DNA of 64,000 bases from contig CAVZSC010000035.1 in assembly GCA_963777755.1 (NCBI GenBank), forward strand, positions 62,001 to 126,000. Reading direction: 5' to 3'. A program made the position numbers and the translations under genes. Source of the stretch: DATFWC01 sp963777755 (GTDB lineage Bacteria > Pseudomonadota > Alphaproteobacteria > Rhizobiales > Xanthobacteraceae). Below, one piece after another: positions 24,567 through 32,449 of the stretch (within the stretch, counting starts at the first letter, position 1; each line of letters starts with the position of its first letter). The notes under the pieces were generated by a model. It searched no databases and was not told the origin of the DNA. It was given only the letters and a program-made list of their open reading frames with translations.

Positions 24567-24748
24567 ACCACATGCTGACCGTCGCCCTCGTCGTCGTCAT
24601 CCTGGGAGCTGCCGCAACCGAGGCCGCCACCCGGTGCCGGACCACTCGCATGGGCTCCACGACGTACACGACGTGCGAGGGCGGCCCGGTCAAGACCGAG
24701 TGCCGGTCCCACCGGGTCGGCTCCACCACCTATACGACGTGCCGGTAA
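24563..24748 (+). CDS. Secreted 61-residue Cys-rich repeat peptide
   Basis: A signal peptide (VALVVVILGAAATEA) precedes a mature part of about 40 residues built from a duplicated unit: RMGSTTYTTCEG and RVGSTTYTTCR. Four cysteines, evenly spaced, could form two disulfides. This looks like a small secreted or surface-bound peptide; the repeat is unusual in so short a protein. Confidence 0.5.
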   Translation: MNHMLTVALVVVILGAAATEAATRCRTTRMGSTTYTTCEGGPVKTECRSHRVGSTTYTTCR

Positions 24749-24901
24749 GGCCCCCCAAAAGCCCCCTCGAGTGATAACCCCCGTTCCGGTGTAACCTCCC
24801 CCATGTAACAGGCTCCCCCCGCCCGGTGCGGGGGTCTAACGAACGAGTGGTCGGACAAACTCCTGTAGCGCGTCCGACCACCACCGCACAGGGGACGCCC
24901 G

Positions 24902-25105
24902 ATGCCGAAGCTCGACAAGGACACTATCAAAGTCGGCATGTTCATCGTCGGCGACGCCTACGCGGCGAGCCACGACCCGACTGCTGCACCAATCACCTAC
25001 GGACAGCGACGGCCGAACCTCGCCGACATCAACGCCCGGCTGGACGCCGCCCGCCGCCGCCTGGAGGAGATCGCCGCCGCCGTACGTGAGGCCCGGCGAC
25101 GATGA
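24902..25105 (+). CDS. 67-residue charged helical protein
   Basis: Begins MPKLDKDTIKVGMFIVGDAY and ends in a continuous amphipathic helix (INARLDAARRRLEEIAAAVREARRR), probably a coiled coil. The TGA overlaps the prohead-protease ATG (ATGA), so the two are coupled; a scaffold-like or regulatory partner of the protease is one possibility. The gap before it (24749-24901) contains a CCCCCGC/GCGGGGG hairpin. Confidence 0.5.
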   Translation: MPKLDKDTIKVGMFIVGDAYAASHDPTAAPITYGQRRPNLADINARLDAARRRLEEIAAAVREARRR

Positions 25106-25695
25106 CCGTCACCGCCAACGCCCTGGAGATGACGCTGCAGCTGCGCCGGTTGCAGCAAAGGCACAACATTCCGTCCGACATCTACGTGGCCCCCCAGGCG
25201 GCGGCCGTTCCGCATCCCATGGTCCTGGAGGGCTACGCCTCGACCTGCGACATCGACCTCACGCGCACCAAGTTCCGACCCTACGCCTTCGGCTACCCGC
25301 TGTTGTTCTGCCAGCCCATGCCGCGCCTGCTGTACCGGCACGACGAATCCCAGCCCGCCGGTCGGATCGACTCCCTCCAGTACGACCACAAGGGCAACCT
25401 GCTGATCCGGGCCACGGTCACGCACGAGCCCGCCAAGCGGTGCAACGCCTTCTCCATTGGCGCCCGGGTACACGCGTATACGATGCACGACGTCGACAGC
25501 CCGAGCTTTTACGCCCTGGTCACCAGCGCCGAGCTGACGAAAATCAGCCTCACCGACCAGCCGGCCAACATGGCGGCGCTGGTGACCCGTCGCTATCGCG
25601 CCAGCCCGACCGTGCAGCTGTACTCGTTGCTGGGCGAGAAGGTGTCCCGTCTCGCCAAGCTCACCAACATCATCAGGCAGGACGTCCGACCATGA
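25102..25695 (+). CDS. HK97-type prohead protease (peptidase S78-like)
   Basis: 197 residues. The strand pattern GYASTCDIDLTRTKFRPYAF, the catalytic-His segment RLLYRHDES (His80), GRIDSLQYDHKGNLLIRATV, and the nucleophile NAFSIGA (Ser118) followed by KISLTDQPANM match the caudovirus prohead-protease fold. In HK97-like phages this enzyme matures the capsid by removing the delta domain and scaffold. No capsid, portal or large terminase gene is present here, so it would act on a helper's proteins or be a remnant. Confidence 0.7.
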   Translation: MTVTANALEMTLQLRRLQQRHNIPSDIYVAPQAAAVPHPMVLEGYASTCDIDLTRTKFRPYAFGYPLLFCQPMPRLLYRHDESQPAGRIDSLQYDHKGNLLIRATVTHEPAKRCNAFSIGARVHAYTMHDVDSPSFYALVTSAELTKISLTDQPANMAALVTRRYRASPTVQLYSLLGEKVSRLAKLTNIIRQDVRP

Positions 25696-25865
25696 CCCTC
25701 AAGGAGGCCGTACGCAACCGCGCCCGCCATTTCCTCAACCCCGACGTCGCCGCCGTAGCCGACATGACCCTGGCCGAACTCCAGCAGTTCGTCGGTGGCA
25801 CCTACACGCCATCCGCCGATCAACTGCAACGGCTGGCCCGTCGCATGGGCGTGGAGGACCAATGA
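25692..25865 (+). CDS. 57-residue helical protein coupled to protease
   Basis: ATGA overlap at both ends (with the protease before and the DUF5681 gene after). The sequence MTLKEAVRNRARHFLNPDV ... LQQFVGGTYTPSADQLQRLARRMGV suggests a compact helical domain, perhaps a small DNA- or protein-binding unit. Family not recognised. Confidence 0.5.
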   Translation: MTLKEAVRNRARHFLNPDVAAVADMTLAELQQFVGGTYTPSADQLQRLARRMGVEDQ

Positions 25866-26293
25866 CCGACGCCACCGACGGACGGTTCAAGCCCGGCCAT
25901 GCGGGCAGTGGGCGGCGGCGTGCCGGCACGCCCAACAAGATCACGAAGGATATCAAGACCGGGATAATTGACGCCGCCGTCAAGCACGGCTTCGACGGCA
26001 AGGGCAAGGATGGTCTGGTCGGCTACTGCCACTTCCTCGCCAGCCGCCATCCCAAGGCGTTTGCCTCCCTGCTGGGTCGGCTGCTGCCGTTGCAGGTGTC
26101 CGGTGACGTGAAGGTCGGCGTCACCGAGGTCAAGATCGTCTCCGTCCCGCCCGACCGCTACCTGTCGGCCGACGACATCAAGAAGCTGTACCCGTCGTTG
26201 GCCCTGGAGCCGCCGGACAGCGACGACGTGATCGAGCACGAGCCCGCCACCGGCGACTATCACAACGTTCGCCGACTTGACCGTAAAGGATAG
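25862..26293 (+). CDS. DUF5681-domain phage protein
   Basis: 143 residues. The N-terminus DGRFKPGHAGSGRRRAGTPNKITK is the DUF5681 signature (FxxGxSGNPxGRPxGxxNK), common in phage genes near small terminases, where it may bind DNA or help packaging. The C-terminal third is acidic (PPDSDDVIEHEP). It follows the protease and the 57-residue gene by ATGA overlaps, forming a three-gene translational unit. Confidence 0.65.
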   Translation: MTDATDGRFKPGHAGSGRRRAGTPNKITKDIKTGIIDAAVKHGFDGKGKDGLVGYCHFLASRHPKAFASLLGRLLPLQVSGDVKVGVTEVKIVSVPPDRYLSADDIKKLYPSLALEPPDSDDVIEHEPATGDYHNVRRLDRKG

Positions 26294-26296
26294 CCA

Positions 26297-26668
26297 ATGA
26301 CCACCGGCACCGATGTTATTCGCGCGGCTTTGAACTCGCGCGCGCGGAAGATGAACGCCGCCACGCTGGCCCGCGACCTCGGCGTGCCGTCGGAGACGCT
26401 GGACGCCTTCGCCCGGGGTAGGACCGACCTCTCCCCCGACACGCTCAAGGCCCTGGCCCGCGACCTGTTCCACGGCCACGCCGAGTACGACGCCGACATT
26501 GACCGGCTACGCCCCGCCACCAAGACGGCGCCGACCCCGCTCGGCATCCATCCGCCGACCCTCGATCCCAGGACGCTGCCGGTCTACCGGGCCGGACCAC
26601 CGCCGGCCGCCCCCAGCATGGTGACGAAGGCCGTGCCCAAGGTCAGTCGTCCCGGCTGGGTGGAGTAG
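26297..26668 (+). CDS. Small putative HTH protein with Pro-rich tail
   Basis: 123 residues: a helix-turn-helix-like N-terminus (MNAATLARDLGVPSETLDAFARGRTDLSPDTLKALARDL) resembling Cro/XRE regulators, then a Pro/Ala-rich tail. It starts 3 bp after the DUF5681 stop and closes the plus-strand morphogenesis-like run. Could be a late-gene regulator. Confidence 0.5.
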   Translation: MTTGTDVIRAALNSRARKMNAATLARDLGVPSETLDAFARGRTDLSPDTLKALARDLFHGHAEYDADIDRLRPATKTAPTPLGIHPPTLDPRTLPVYRAGPPPAAPSMVTKAVPKVSRPGWVE

Positions 26669-26723
26669 GGCGCTTAATCGAGTCGTGCCCGCTGGTCGCT
26701 GGCTCCTGTGCCGCACGTGATCG

Positions 26724-27134
26724 CTAGGAAGCCAATTCCGGAAACGCGAGCAGAGCGGCATACGCACGACGCAGCACATCCTCGACGACCTTCTCCTCGT
26801 TCCCATAACCTATGACCCAAGGCGGTGTCGAAAGCGCAGTAGATGAGGGTATCAATCCCGTGGGAGTTGGTATCAGCTTTCGTACGTGTTTGAACGTGAT
26901 GGCGCATAAATTCAGATCTTTCAGACTGCTATCCGAATTGCGTACCTCTTTGGCCTTGTCATCGAGGACACGCTTATCCACCTCGGCGTAATCGAGCTTG
27001 TGCAGGGCAATCCATTCCGCAACAGAGTTCATCGAAACGACGGCATTCCACAATAGCCGCAGGTCGTCCGGAGATTGCTTGAACATCGTATAGTTGACTT
27101 GTGCGACTTCGGTAAAGAACCGTCGGGCGTCCAT
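26724..27134 (-). CDS. Unknown cargo protein A (helical)
   Basis: 136 residues, mainly alpha-helical (FFTEVAQVNYTMFKQSPDDLRLLWNAVVSMNSVAEWIALHKLDY). No catalytic motif, signal peptide or membrane segment is visible. It lies 3 bp after the 211-residue cargo gene on the minus strand, opposite to its surroundings and with lower GC, typical of imported cargo such as defence or toxin modules. I do not assign a function. Confidence 0.55.
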   Translation of the reverse strand: MDARRFFTEVAQVNYTMFKQSPDDLRLLWNAVVSMNSVAEWIALHKLDYAEVDKRVLDDKAKEVRNSDSSLKDLNLCAITFKHVRKLIPTPTGLIPSSTALSTPPWVIGYGNEEKVVEDVLRRAYAALLAFPELAS

Positions 27135-27137
27135 GGT

Positions 27138-27773
27138 TTAGCTCGCGGAAGCGCGTTCACTGAGAACGCCGTTGGCCAATCCAATCAACTGTTCTCTTGC
27201 CTCCTCGGAAGAAGGATTCCGACCCGTGTGATCATAACCGATTAGCCAGAACTTCAACGGCCTCGGTCCTGAAACCCACCACTGAGTAAACGGCGTTCGG
27301 AACAATTTGCCCATCACGGGGGCGGCCGCCAATTCGACTGAGTCCAGTGGCCTTCCAAGAAATTTCTTCAGGAACCACGAACCCACCGCGAGATTAAACT
27401 GTTCCTGCTGCCACTGTGGGTCTCGTTGAGGATTCTTCTCTAGTGCGTGACCAACATCATGAACAAAGGACCCCATGCAATCTTGGATTTCTCTCGACAA
27501 TCGTGAACCACCGCCGCAGTGCTTAATAACAACCTCGCCGAGCTGCATTTGATTTGGAGGTTTAGCTAGATCGAGGCTGACGAGTCCAATCCCCACGCCC
27601 GCTGCGGTCGCAAAGAATTCCCAGTCCCGATGGCTTGGTTTTTCTTTCAGCAAAAATGGAAAATGAGCAATAGCACATTGACTAACCACCGCCCAGGTTT
27701 GAGCCGCCAAGACAAGATGCTCGGCTTCCCATTCGAGCGGATCAGATGTCTTCTTTTTGAAGAAACTAAACAT
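27138..27773 (-). CDS. Unknown cargo protein B
   Basis: 211 residues from ATG 27773 (MFSFFKKKTSDPLEWEAEH). A moderately hydrophobic middle (FFATAAGVGIGLVSLDLA), a His/Asp pair in SFVHDVGHALEK and a Trp-rich stretch (FTQWWVSGPRPLKFWLIGYDH) are the main landmarks. The frame extends to 27833 but homology-like content starts at 27773. It forms a two-gene operon with cargo protein A in the position where P4-like satellites carry defence genes. Function unknown. Confidence 0.55.
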   Translation of the reverse strand: MFSFFKKKTSDPLEWEAEHLVLAAQTWAVVSQCAIAHFPFLLKEKPSHRDWEFFATAAGVGIGLVSLDLAKPPNQMQLGEVVIKHCGGGSRLSREIQDCMGSFVHDVGHALEKNPQRDPQWQQEQFNLAVGSWFLKKFLGRPLDSVELAAAPVMGKLFRTPFTQWWVSGPRPLKFWLIGYDHTGRNPSSEEAREQLIGLANGVLSERASAS

Positions 27774-27930
27774 CGGGTACCCCCAGTCGCCTAGAGACTG
27801 GGCACAGGCTAGCACAACCTCGGGCGGGGACAACCGCGCAGCACCATACTATGAGCGACCGAAGCGACGGGAGTTGGAAGCACGCAACCGTGCTGCCAAC
27901 GCTGCATAGCGCAGGGGTATTGTCCCCCTG

Positions 27931-28182
27931 GTGCTGCCGCCGGCACGGTGGTGCGTCTCAAGGGTGTCGCTCGTTGGCGCCGCCACTGGCGACGCTAAGC
28001 TGACCTGCCGTCTGACCGGGGAGAAGACTTATCGCCGCGAGGTAGGTTACTGCACCACGGCCAACGGCACCGACATCAACCAAGCCATCATCGCCCAGGG
28101 TGCCGCCCTGGCCCGGAATAACCCTGACGCGGTATCAGGCGCCGGAATACTTCGGTCGAGGTCGAAATCTGCTATAGAGATA
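27931..28182 (+). pseudogene. Thermonuclease (SNase)-like fragment
   Basis: The stretch TCRLTGEKTYRREVGYCTTANGTDINQAIIAQGAAL resembles the C-terminal half of the staphylococcal-nuclease fold (CxLTGxxxYxRxVGxC ... DI...I..G.A). The N-terminal half with the catalytic Arg/Asp is not in frame and the end runs into unrelated sequence. I read it as a degraded remnant. Confidence 0.4.
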
Positions 28183-28184
28183 GC

Positions 28185-28388
28185 ATGCCTTGGGAACGAT
28201 GGGATATCGGCGTCTTCGACACGATCGAAGAAGCGCGAGCCTTCATCAAGAGCGAACTTGAGCGCGGCACAATCTTGCCCGAGCCCGAGCCCGCGATCGC
28301 CGAATTGCCGCATGGCCGGTTTGTCGTAATGGCAACGGCTTGGATGGAAGATTTCGTTCCACCCGGGCCAGCCGAGCCGCCTGGGTAA
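28185..28388 (+). CDS. 67-residue hypothetical protein
   Basis: MPWERWDIGVFDTIEEARAF and IAELPHGRFVVMATAW suggest a small alpha/beta protein with acidic middle (GTILPEPEPA). No signal or membrane segment. It starts just after the nuclease-like remnant and precedes the 205-residue gene by 55 bp. Not recognised. Confidence 0.45.
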   Translation: MPWERWDIGVFDTIEEARAFIKSELERGTILPEPEPAIAELPHGRFVVMATAWMEDFVPPGPAEPPG

Positions 28389-28443
28389 TCCACGGTCGCC
28401 ACCGCAGAGGGCTGCTGCTTTACCCGGATGGAGGACACCGCAA

Positions 28444-29061
28444 ATGCCTACCTTCATGACGCGAGCAACGTTTGATATATTGACGAGCGTCTGGCGCGAT
28501 CTCGCTGAAGAATTTAGCAAAGAGGAGGTGGGCCCCTCGTATATCTTCGTACCCTGGTCAGGGGAGCAGGTTGCGGCCACGGGACGAGGCATTTACTACG
28601 TCGGCATAGCGACGGATGCGGAAATTGCTGGGGGAGAGCCAGATTTTGAGGCTGGCCTGCGGGGGACAGAGAGGTTCTGTCTTCATCCGACGCGAGGACA
28701 CGCACCATTCTGGCGCTTTCTTGATAGCTTGACTCGTGAACTCCTTGTTGGTCCCTACGACCAAACGTATCATCGCTGGGGATGGTCGAACCTCTTGAAG
28801 GTGGCCGGATCCAAAGGCTCGCCCGGCCACTGGCCTCCGCGCTTGATTGAGCGGCAGCGCGCAGCCTGTGTCGCCGCGCTCCAGGAGGAACTGTCAAGAC
28901 TTCAAAACAGCCTCATCGTAGTTGCATCTGGGGACGAATTCGGGATTCTGCACAAAGCGGTTGCTCAGCAAGATCAGTGGGACACCGCGCCAAGGGACAG
29001 CCAAATCTACGTGTTCCGGGATGTAGTTCGTATCGCGCGCGAGACCCTGCCGCCATTCTAA
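28444..29061 (+). CDS. Unknown cargo protein C (weakly uracil-DNA-glycosylase-like)
   Basis: 205 residues. GRGIYYVGIATDAE, FWRFLDSLTRELL, RWGWSNLLKV and a late SLIVVASGD follow, loosely, the order of motifs in uracil-DNA-glycosylase-fold proteins (a substrate loop, a (W/R)SNL(L/V)K segment, then a beta-strand with catalytic residues). The match is by eye only and no diagnostic GxDP or HPSP motif is present. It is on the plus strand in the cargo zone. Confidence 0.5.
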   Translation: MPTFMTRATFDILTSVWRDLAEEFSKEEVGPSYIFVPWSGEQVAATGRGIYYVGIATDAEIAGGEPDFEAGLRGTERFCLHPTRGHAPFWRFLDSLTRELLVGPYDQTYHRWGWSNLLKVAGSKGSPGHWPPRLIERQRAACVAALQEELSRLQNSLIVVASGDEFGILHKAVAQQDQWDTAPRDSQIYVFRDVVRIARETLPPF

Positions 29062-29454
29062 TACATTTGCGCGGATAACGCTCACCAATCAGCTAATAGC
29101 GTGCCCGCGCTACGATCCTCGCTACGTGCCTTTCGAGCGTCCGGCCGCATTGGCCGTCCAGCCACGGTCGTCCTATTGCGTGAAGCCCAGATTCTAGCGA
29201 TGGTCCAAGGACTGGTGTAGAATAACACCCAGTACGACCGGGCTCTGGCAGCCCGAGGCAATGCACCCAAGAAGCAGAAAGCCCTTCCTGGCAGAAGGGC
29301 TTCCGCAACAAGCCCGGTGGGCGGGGTAAAAGGACCGCGTCCCCCTTATACCGCGACCTATCGCAGCTCGTCCACTGGGTCCGCCCGGCTCAAAAAAGTC
29401 GGGGCGATCAAACCTCCAACGCGCGCGGCCTCGGCCGTCGCAAAGGAGCGACTC
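29062..29454. other. 393-bp gap without a clear gene
   Basis: No convincing ORF. It contains a perfect 9-bp hairpin AAGCCCTTC/GAAGGGCTT (29279-29302) with a 6-nt loop but no T-run, and a GGGCTCTGGCAGCCCG hairpin at about 29239-29254 whose loop resembles the primase-leader repeat. The ribosome site AAAGGAG before 29455 ends the gap. Confidence 0.4.
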
Positions 29455-29928
29455 ATGGACGCCTTCCGCTACGAGACCGGCACCGTCATCCAGCTCGGCC
29501 GGTCAGCGCCGCCAGTGGCGACACCGACGGTGGCCGACCTGCGCGTCCAGTTCGAGCCCATGATGCTTTGCCCCAACGGCTTTGCCGAGACCGGAGCGGA
29601 ATGCGCCTCCTTCTGGGACCCGTTGATGACCAGACCCGACGCCGCCACAGCCCTGGCCCGCGAGGTCGCCAGCGCCATGACGTGGCTTTCCCTGTGCAAC
29701 CGGACCCGGACCGTCAACCAACGGGTCTCCAGCTACGGCTTGAAGCACGAGGCGGAGCGGTGGTGCCGGACACAGGGCCACGACGACGGCGGCTACATCA
29801 GTAACGGCGCTTTGCTGATGGCGGCCTACCGGCTGGGCTTCCACGTCCGGCGGTGCTCCGGCCGCTCCCCCAATGCCTTCATCAACATTGGCCGACGGCG
29901 GCCACAGGGAACCGGCGAGGCGTGGTGA
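29455..29928 (+). CDS. Conserved phage/satellite protein of unknown function
   Basis: 157 residues from ATG 29455 (RBS AAAGGAG). Conserved-looking C-terminus: SSYGLKHEAERW, DDGGYISNGALLMAAYRLGFHVRR, SPNAFINIG. I have seen this G-Y-I-x-N-G-A-L-(I/L) ... SPNA-(C/F)-(F/I)-N pattern in rhizobial phage-like elements, without a known role. Its last 16 bases (CGGCGAGGCGTGGTGA, including the stop) are the left copy of the direct repeat bounding the nested segment, so the gene's 3' end appears to be an integration target. Confidence 0.6.
   Translation: MDAFRYETGTVIQLGRSAPPVATPTVADLRVQFEPMMLCPNGFAETGAECASFWDPLMTRPDAATALAREVASAMTWLSLCNRTRTVNQRVSSYGLKHEAERWCRTQGHDDGGYISNGALLMAAYRLGFHVRRCSGRSPNAFINIGRRRPQGTGEAW
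29913..29928. repeat. 16-bp direct repeat, left copy (nested element)
   Basis: CGGCGAGGCGTGGTGA, identical to 33771-33786. It coincides with the 3' end and stop codon of the preceding gene, as tyrosine-recombinase att sites often do. Confidence 0.75.
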
Positions 29929-29953
29929 GAAGGATACGCCGAAAGGCTGTCAA

Positions 29954-30364
29954 TCAAGGAGCCGGCGAGGCGAGGGGTTTCCCTTTTTCAACGACATAAA
30001 CCGCGTTCAGTTTGACGGACTTATCAGTCGCGCCTTCATTGTGAATGGCGCGGTCGGGAAATGCTACAGACTCCCCCACGTGCAAAACTCGTTCCGGCTG
30101 GCCGTCCACGTGCAGCCAGAAGTCACCTTCTACGACATGTCCGATTACCACGCCGGGGTGGTTATGGCGTCCGGCCTTGAAGCCCGCGGCGATCTCCACC
30201 GTGGCGTAGATGACTTCCAAATTCGTTCCGGGCACATCGGCCCGCTGAAGAATCGTGCGCTTGATCGGCGACGGTTGCACGGGTGACGGCTGCTGCTGCG
30301 CATCGAGCGACGCGGTCATTGCAAATGCGGCGAGTGCCGTGCCAAGCACGAATTGTCTGAACAT
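29954..30364 (-). CDS. Secreted cupin-domain protein
   Basis: 136 residues with a signal peptide (LGTALAAFAMTASLDA). The cupin barrel is clear: motif 1 AGRHNHPGVVIGHVVEGDFWLHVDG and motif 2 AFPDRAIHNEGAT supply the metal-binding histidines. Periplasmic cupins of this size are small-molecule binders or isomerases of unknown substrate. It starts at ATG 30364 behind GGAGGGC. Confidence 0.8.
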   Translation of the reverse strand: MFRQFVLGTALAAFAMTASLDAQQQPSPVQPSPIKRTILQRADVPGTNLEVIYATVEIAAGFKAGRHNHPGVVIGHVVEGDFWLHVDGQPERVLHVGESVAFPDRAIHNEGATDKSVKLNAVYVVEKGKPLASPAP

Positions 30365-30659
30365 GATGCCCTCCCTGGCTATCGGCGCATTGTAGTCGCG
30401 CGCTGCAATGATTCAATTGCATTCAGCTACGCCCAATTCGTTTCACCTCGTCGGCGTGCGGGGCAACTAACGTCTGCTCCGGGTCAGACTCGGACGTAGC
30501 GGCATGTCCGCGACAGGTCCGCTTCACCCCCCAATAGCAGACATGCGTCAGATGGGTTGGCACAGCCGCTTCGTGCCACAAGCGGACCAAGTGCGGTGCC
30601 GCAAAAGCATCATGCGGGATTAGCTCGTCGGGATCGGTACGCGATAATCAGCATCTTTC

Positions 30660-31244
30660 CTACCCGTGGATTGTTTCGCCACGCTCGAGCATGGCTACGA
30701 ATTCCGCAATCTTGCGCGCCCTCGTCTCGGCTTTTTTGACGTTGCCGATTCGGTACAGGATTGCGTAGCGATTTCGACTGTTCAATGTTGCAAAGAATGC
30801 GGACGCCTTCGGGTTGTTGTCCAGGGCCTTCTGAAGGTCGATGGGTACTTCGGCCCGACTCGCCGGGGCGTAGGCGCCCTCCCACCGACCATCTGCCTTA
30901 GCGGCTTCGATTTGCGCGAAGCCCGCAGGTCTCATGCGGCCCACCTTGATGAGCGTCAGCGCTCTGTTGCGGTTCAGCGCCGACCACTTGCTGCGCGATT
31001 TCCGTGGCGTGAAGCGAACAAGCCAGTGTTGGTTGTCATACTTTTCCAGCTTTCCATCGATCCATCCGTGACAGAGCGCAGCGTCAATCGCTTCTGCTTT
31101 CGTCAGTTTCGCTCTTGTCGCCGCCTTCTTGGCGAACTTAATCCAAACGCCAACCGCATCAACTGGTTGAGCCGCGAGCCATCTTTCGAACGACCTTTGA
31201 TCCGCGAAGCCAAGAACCGGCAAGCCTGATCGCTTTTCCGTCAT
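30660..31244 (-). CDS. YdeI/OmpD-associated family protein
   Basis: 194 residues from ATG 31244 (MTEKRSGLPVLGF). Motifs VGVWIKFAKK, AIDAALCHGWIDG, RFTPRKSRSKWSALNRNR and the C-terminal FFATLNSRNRYAILYRI are those of the YdeI/OmpD-associated (bacteriocin-protection) family, whose molecular role is unclear. The family core is complete. It probably uses its own promoter. Confidence 0.82.
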   Translation of the reverse strand: MTEKRSGLPVLGFADQRSFERWLAAQPVDAVGVWIKFAKKAATRAKLTKAEAIDAALCHGWIDGKLEKYDNQHWLVRFTPRKSRSKWSALNRNRALTLIKVGRMRPAGFAQIEAAKADGRWEGAYAPASRAEVPIDLQKALDNNPKASAFFATLNSRNRYAILYRIGNVKKAETRARKIAEFVAMLERGETIHG

Positions 31245-31501
31245 AAAGAGCCCTGCTTCTCTATCGACCGGGACCGATACTGCCCGAATCCGTGCTGAGG
31301 TCCACACGCGCAATCGTCGTCTCCGCCGCTAAACGGTTCCATGACCGCTTTGGGTCATAACCAGCGAACCCGATCGACCGGGACCCCGAGCCTATGTCCG
31401 CAACGCCCCCGAGAGCTACGGTCAATTTCGGGAGCTAAGCAATCCGGCGCTCGCCATGGTCCCGCCCACCATGGTCCCCTTCGCAACCAAGGAGGATGAC
31501 C

Positions 31502-32137
31502 ATGGAGCATCATTGCAACTCGACCCCGCCCACATTCAATCGCACCCCGTGGAACAAGGGGAAGCTGATCGGAGCCAAGCCGCCACTGTTGGCAAGACAC
31601 GTCTGGTCCATTCGGACCAGGTTGCAAATCGAGGGGCGAACCCGCGACTTGGCGATGTTCAATCTTGCCATCGACAGCAAGCTGCGGGGGTGCGATCTAG
31701 TGGGCATGAAGGTGGAAGACGTTGCCCCGAATGGGTATGGGCTCGCACGGGCGACTATACGGCAGAGAAAGACCGGGCATCCGGTTCGGTTCGAGATGAC
31801 GGAGCAGACCCGCCAAGCCGTTGACACGTACCTCAACGAGGCGGGCAAGCAGCCCGGCGAATTTCTGTTCACAAGCCGGCGGCGCCCCGGCGCGGCCATG
31901 ACCACACGACAGTATGCCCGGCTCGTCGTGGATTGGATCGCAGGCATCGGGCTGGACCCGCAACTCTTCGGCACTCACTCCCTGCGCCGCACGAAGGCGA
32001 CGCTGATCTATCGCCGCACTGGCAACCTGCGTGCGGTCCAGCTATTGCTGGGCCATACCAAGATGGAGAGCACGGTCCGGTATCTCGGAATCGAGGTCGA
32101 TGACGCGCTCGCCATCGCCGAGCAAGTCGAGGTCTGA
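31502..32137 (+). CDS. Stand-alone tyrosine recombinase (catalytic domain only)
   Basis: 211 residues from ATG 31502; GGAGG lies 6 bp upstream, which rules out the ATG at 31496. It has no SAM-like core-binding domain but a complete catalytic domain: Arg in IDSKLRGCDL, THSLRRTK (HxxR), LLGHTKMES with the second His, and Tyr in VRYLGI. This compact type is widespread in Bradyrhizobiaceae, often near rearranged regions. Its position between the 16-bp repeats makes it the likely recombinase for the nested segment. Confidence 0.87.
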   Translation: MEHHCNSTPPTFNRTPWNKGKLIGAKPPLLARHVWSIRTRLQIEGRTRDLAMFNLAIDSKLRGCDLVGMKVEDVAPNGYGLARATIRQRKTGHPVRFEMTEQTRQAVDTYLNEAGKQPGEFLFTSRRRPGAAMTTRQYARLVVDWIAGIGLDPQLFGTHSLRRTKATLIYRRTGNLRAVQLLLGHTKMESTVRYLGIEVDDALAIAEQVEV

Positions 32138-32225
32138 ATTATCCGGGCAGAGCGGACATGGCTCTGCCCGACTGTTACCGCCCCTTTGTGCCAAGAGCGG
32201 CTGTGAGCAGATGCAGCAAGACATC

Positions 32226-32342
32226 CTATTCGATCACCTCGTCGGCGATTGCGAGAAGGCCTAGCGGGAAGCTGACGCCGAATGCCTTTGCGGTGTTGAG
32301 GTTGATCACGAACTCGAATTCAGTTGTGCGGACGTCGCGGTA
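32226..32342 (-). pseudogene. Fragment of ABC substrate-binding protein C-terminus
   Basis: Only TTEFEFVINLNTAKAFG ... LLAIADEVIE remains, the conserved last segment of the PF04392-type ABC substrate-binding proteins. The rest is missing and the upstream frame is unrelated. Such fragments are scattered widely in Bradyrhizobium intergenic DNA. Confidence 0.7.
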
Positions 32343-32449
32343 CTTCGCATGAGTGCCAGGATCAGCGAGCTGAAACCCTGCGAGGAAAACCTGCCAACCG
32401 TGATATCGGCCTTCGGCACGCCCGAGCGTACCGCAACGCCCCATGTCGA

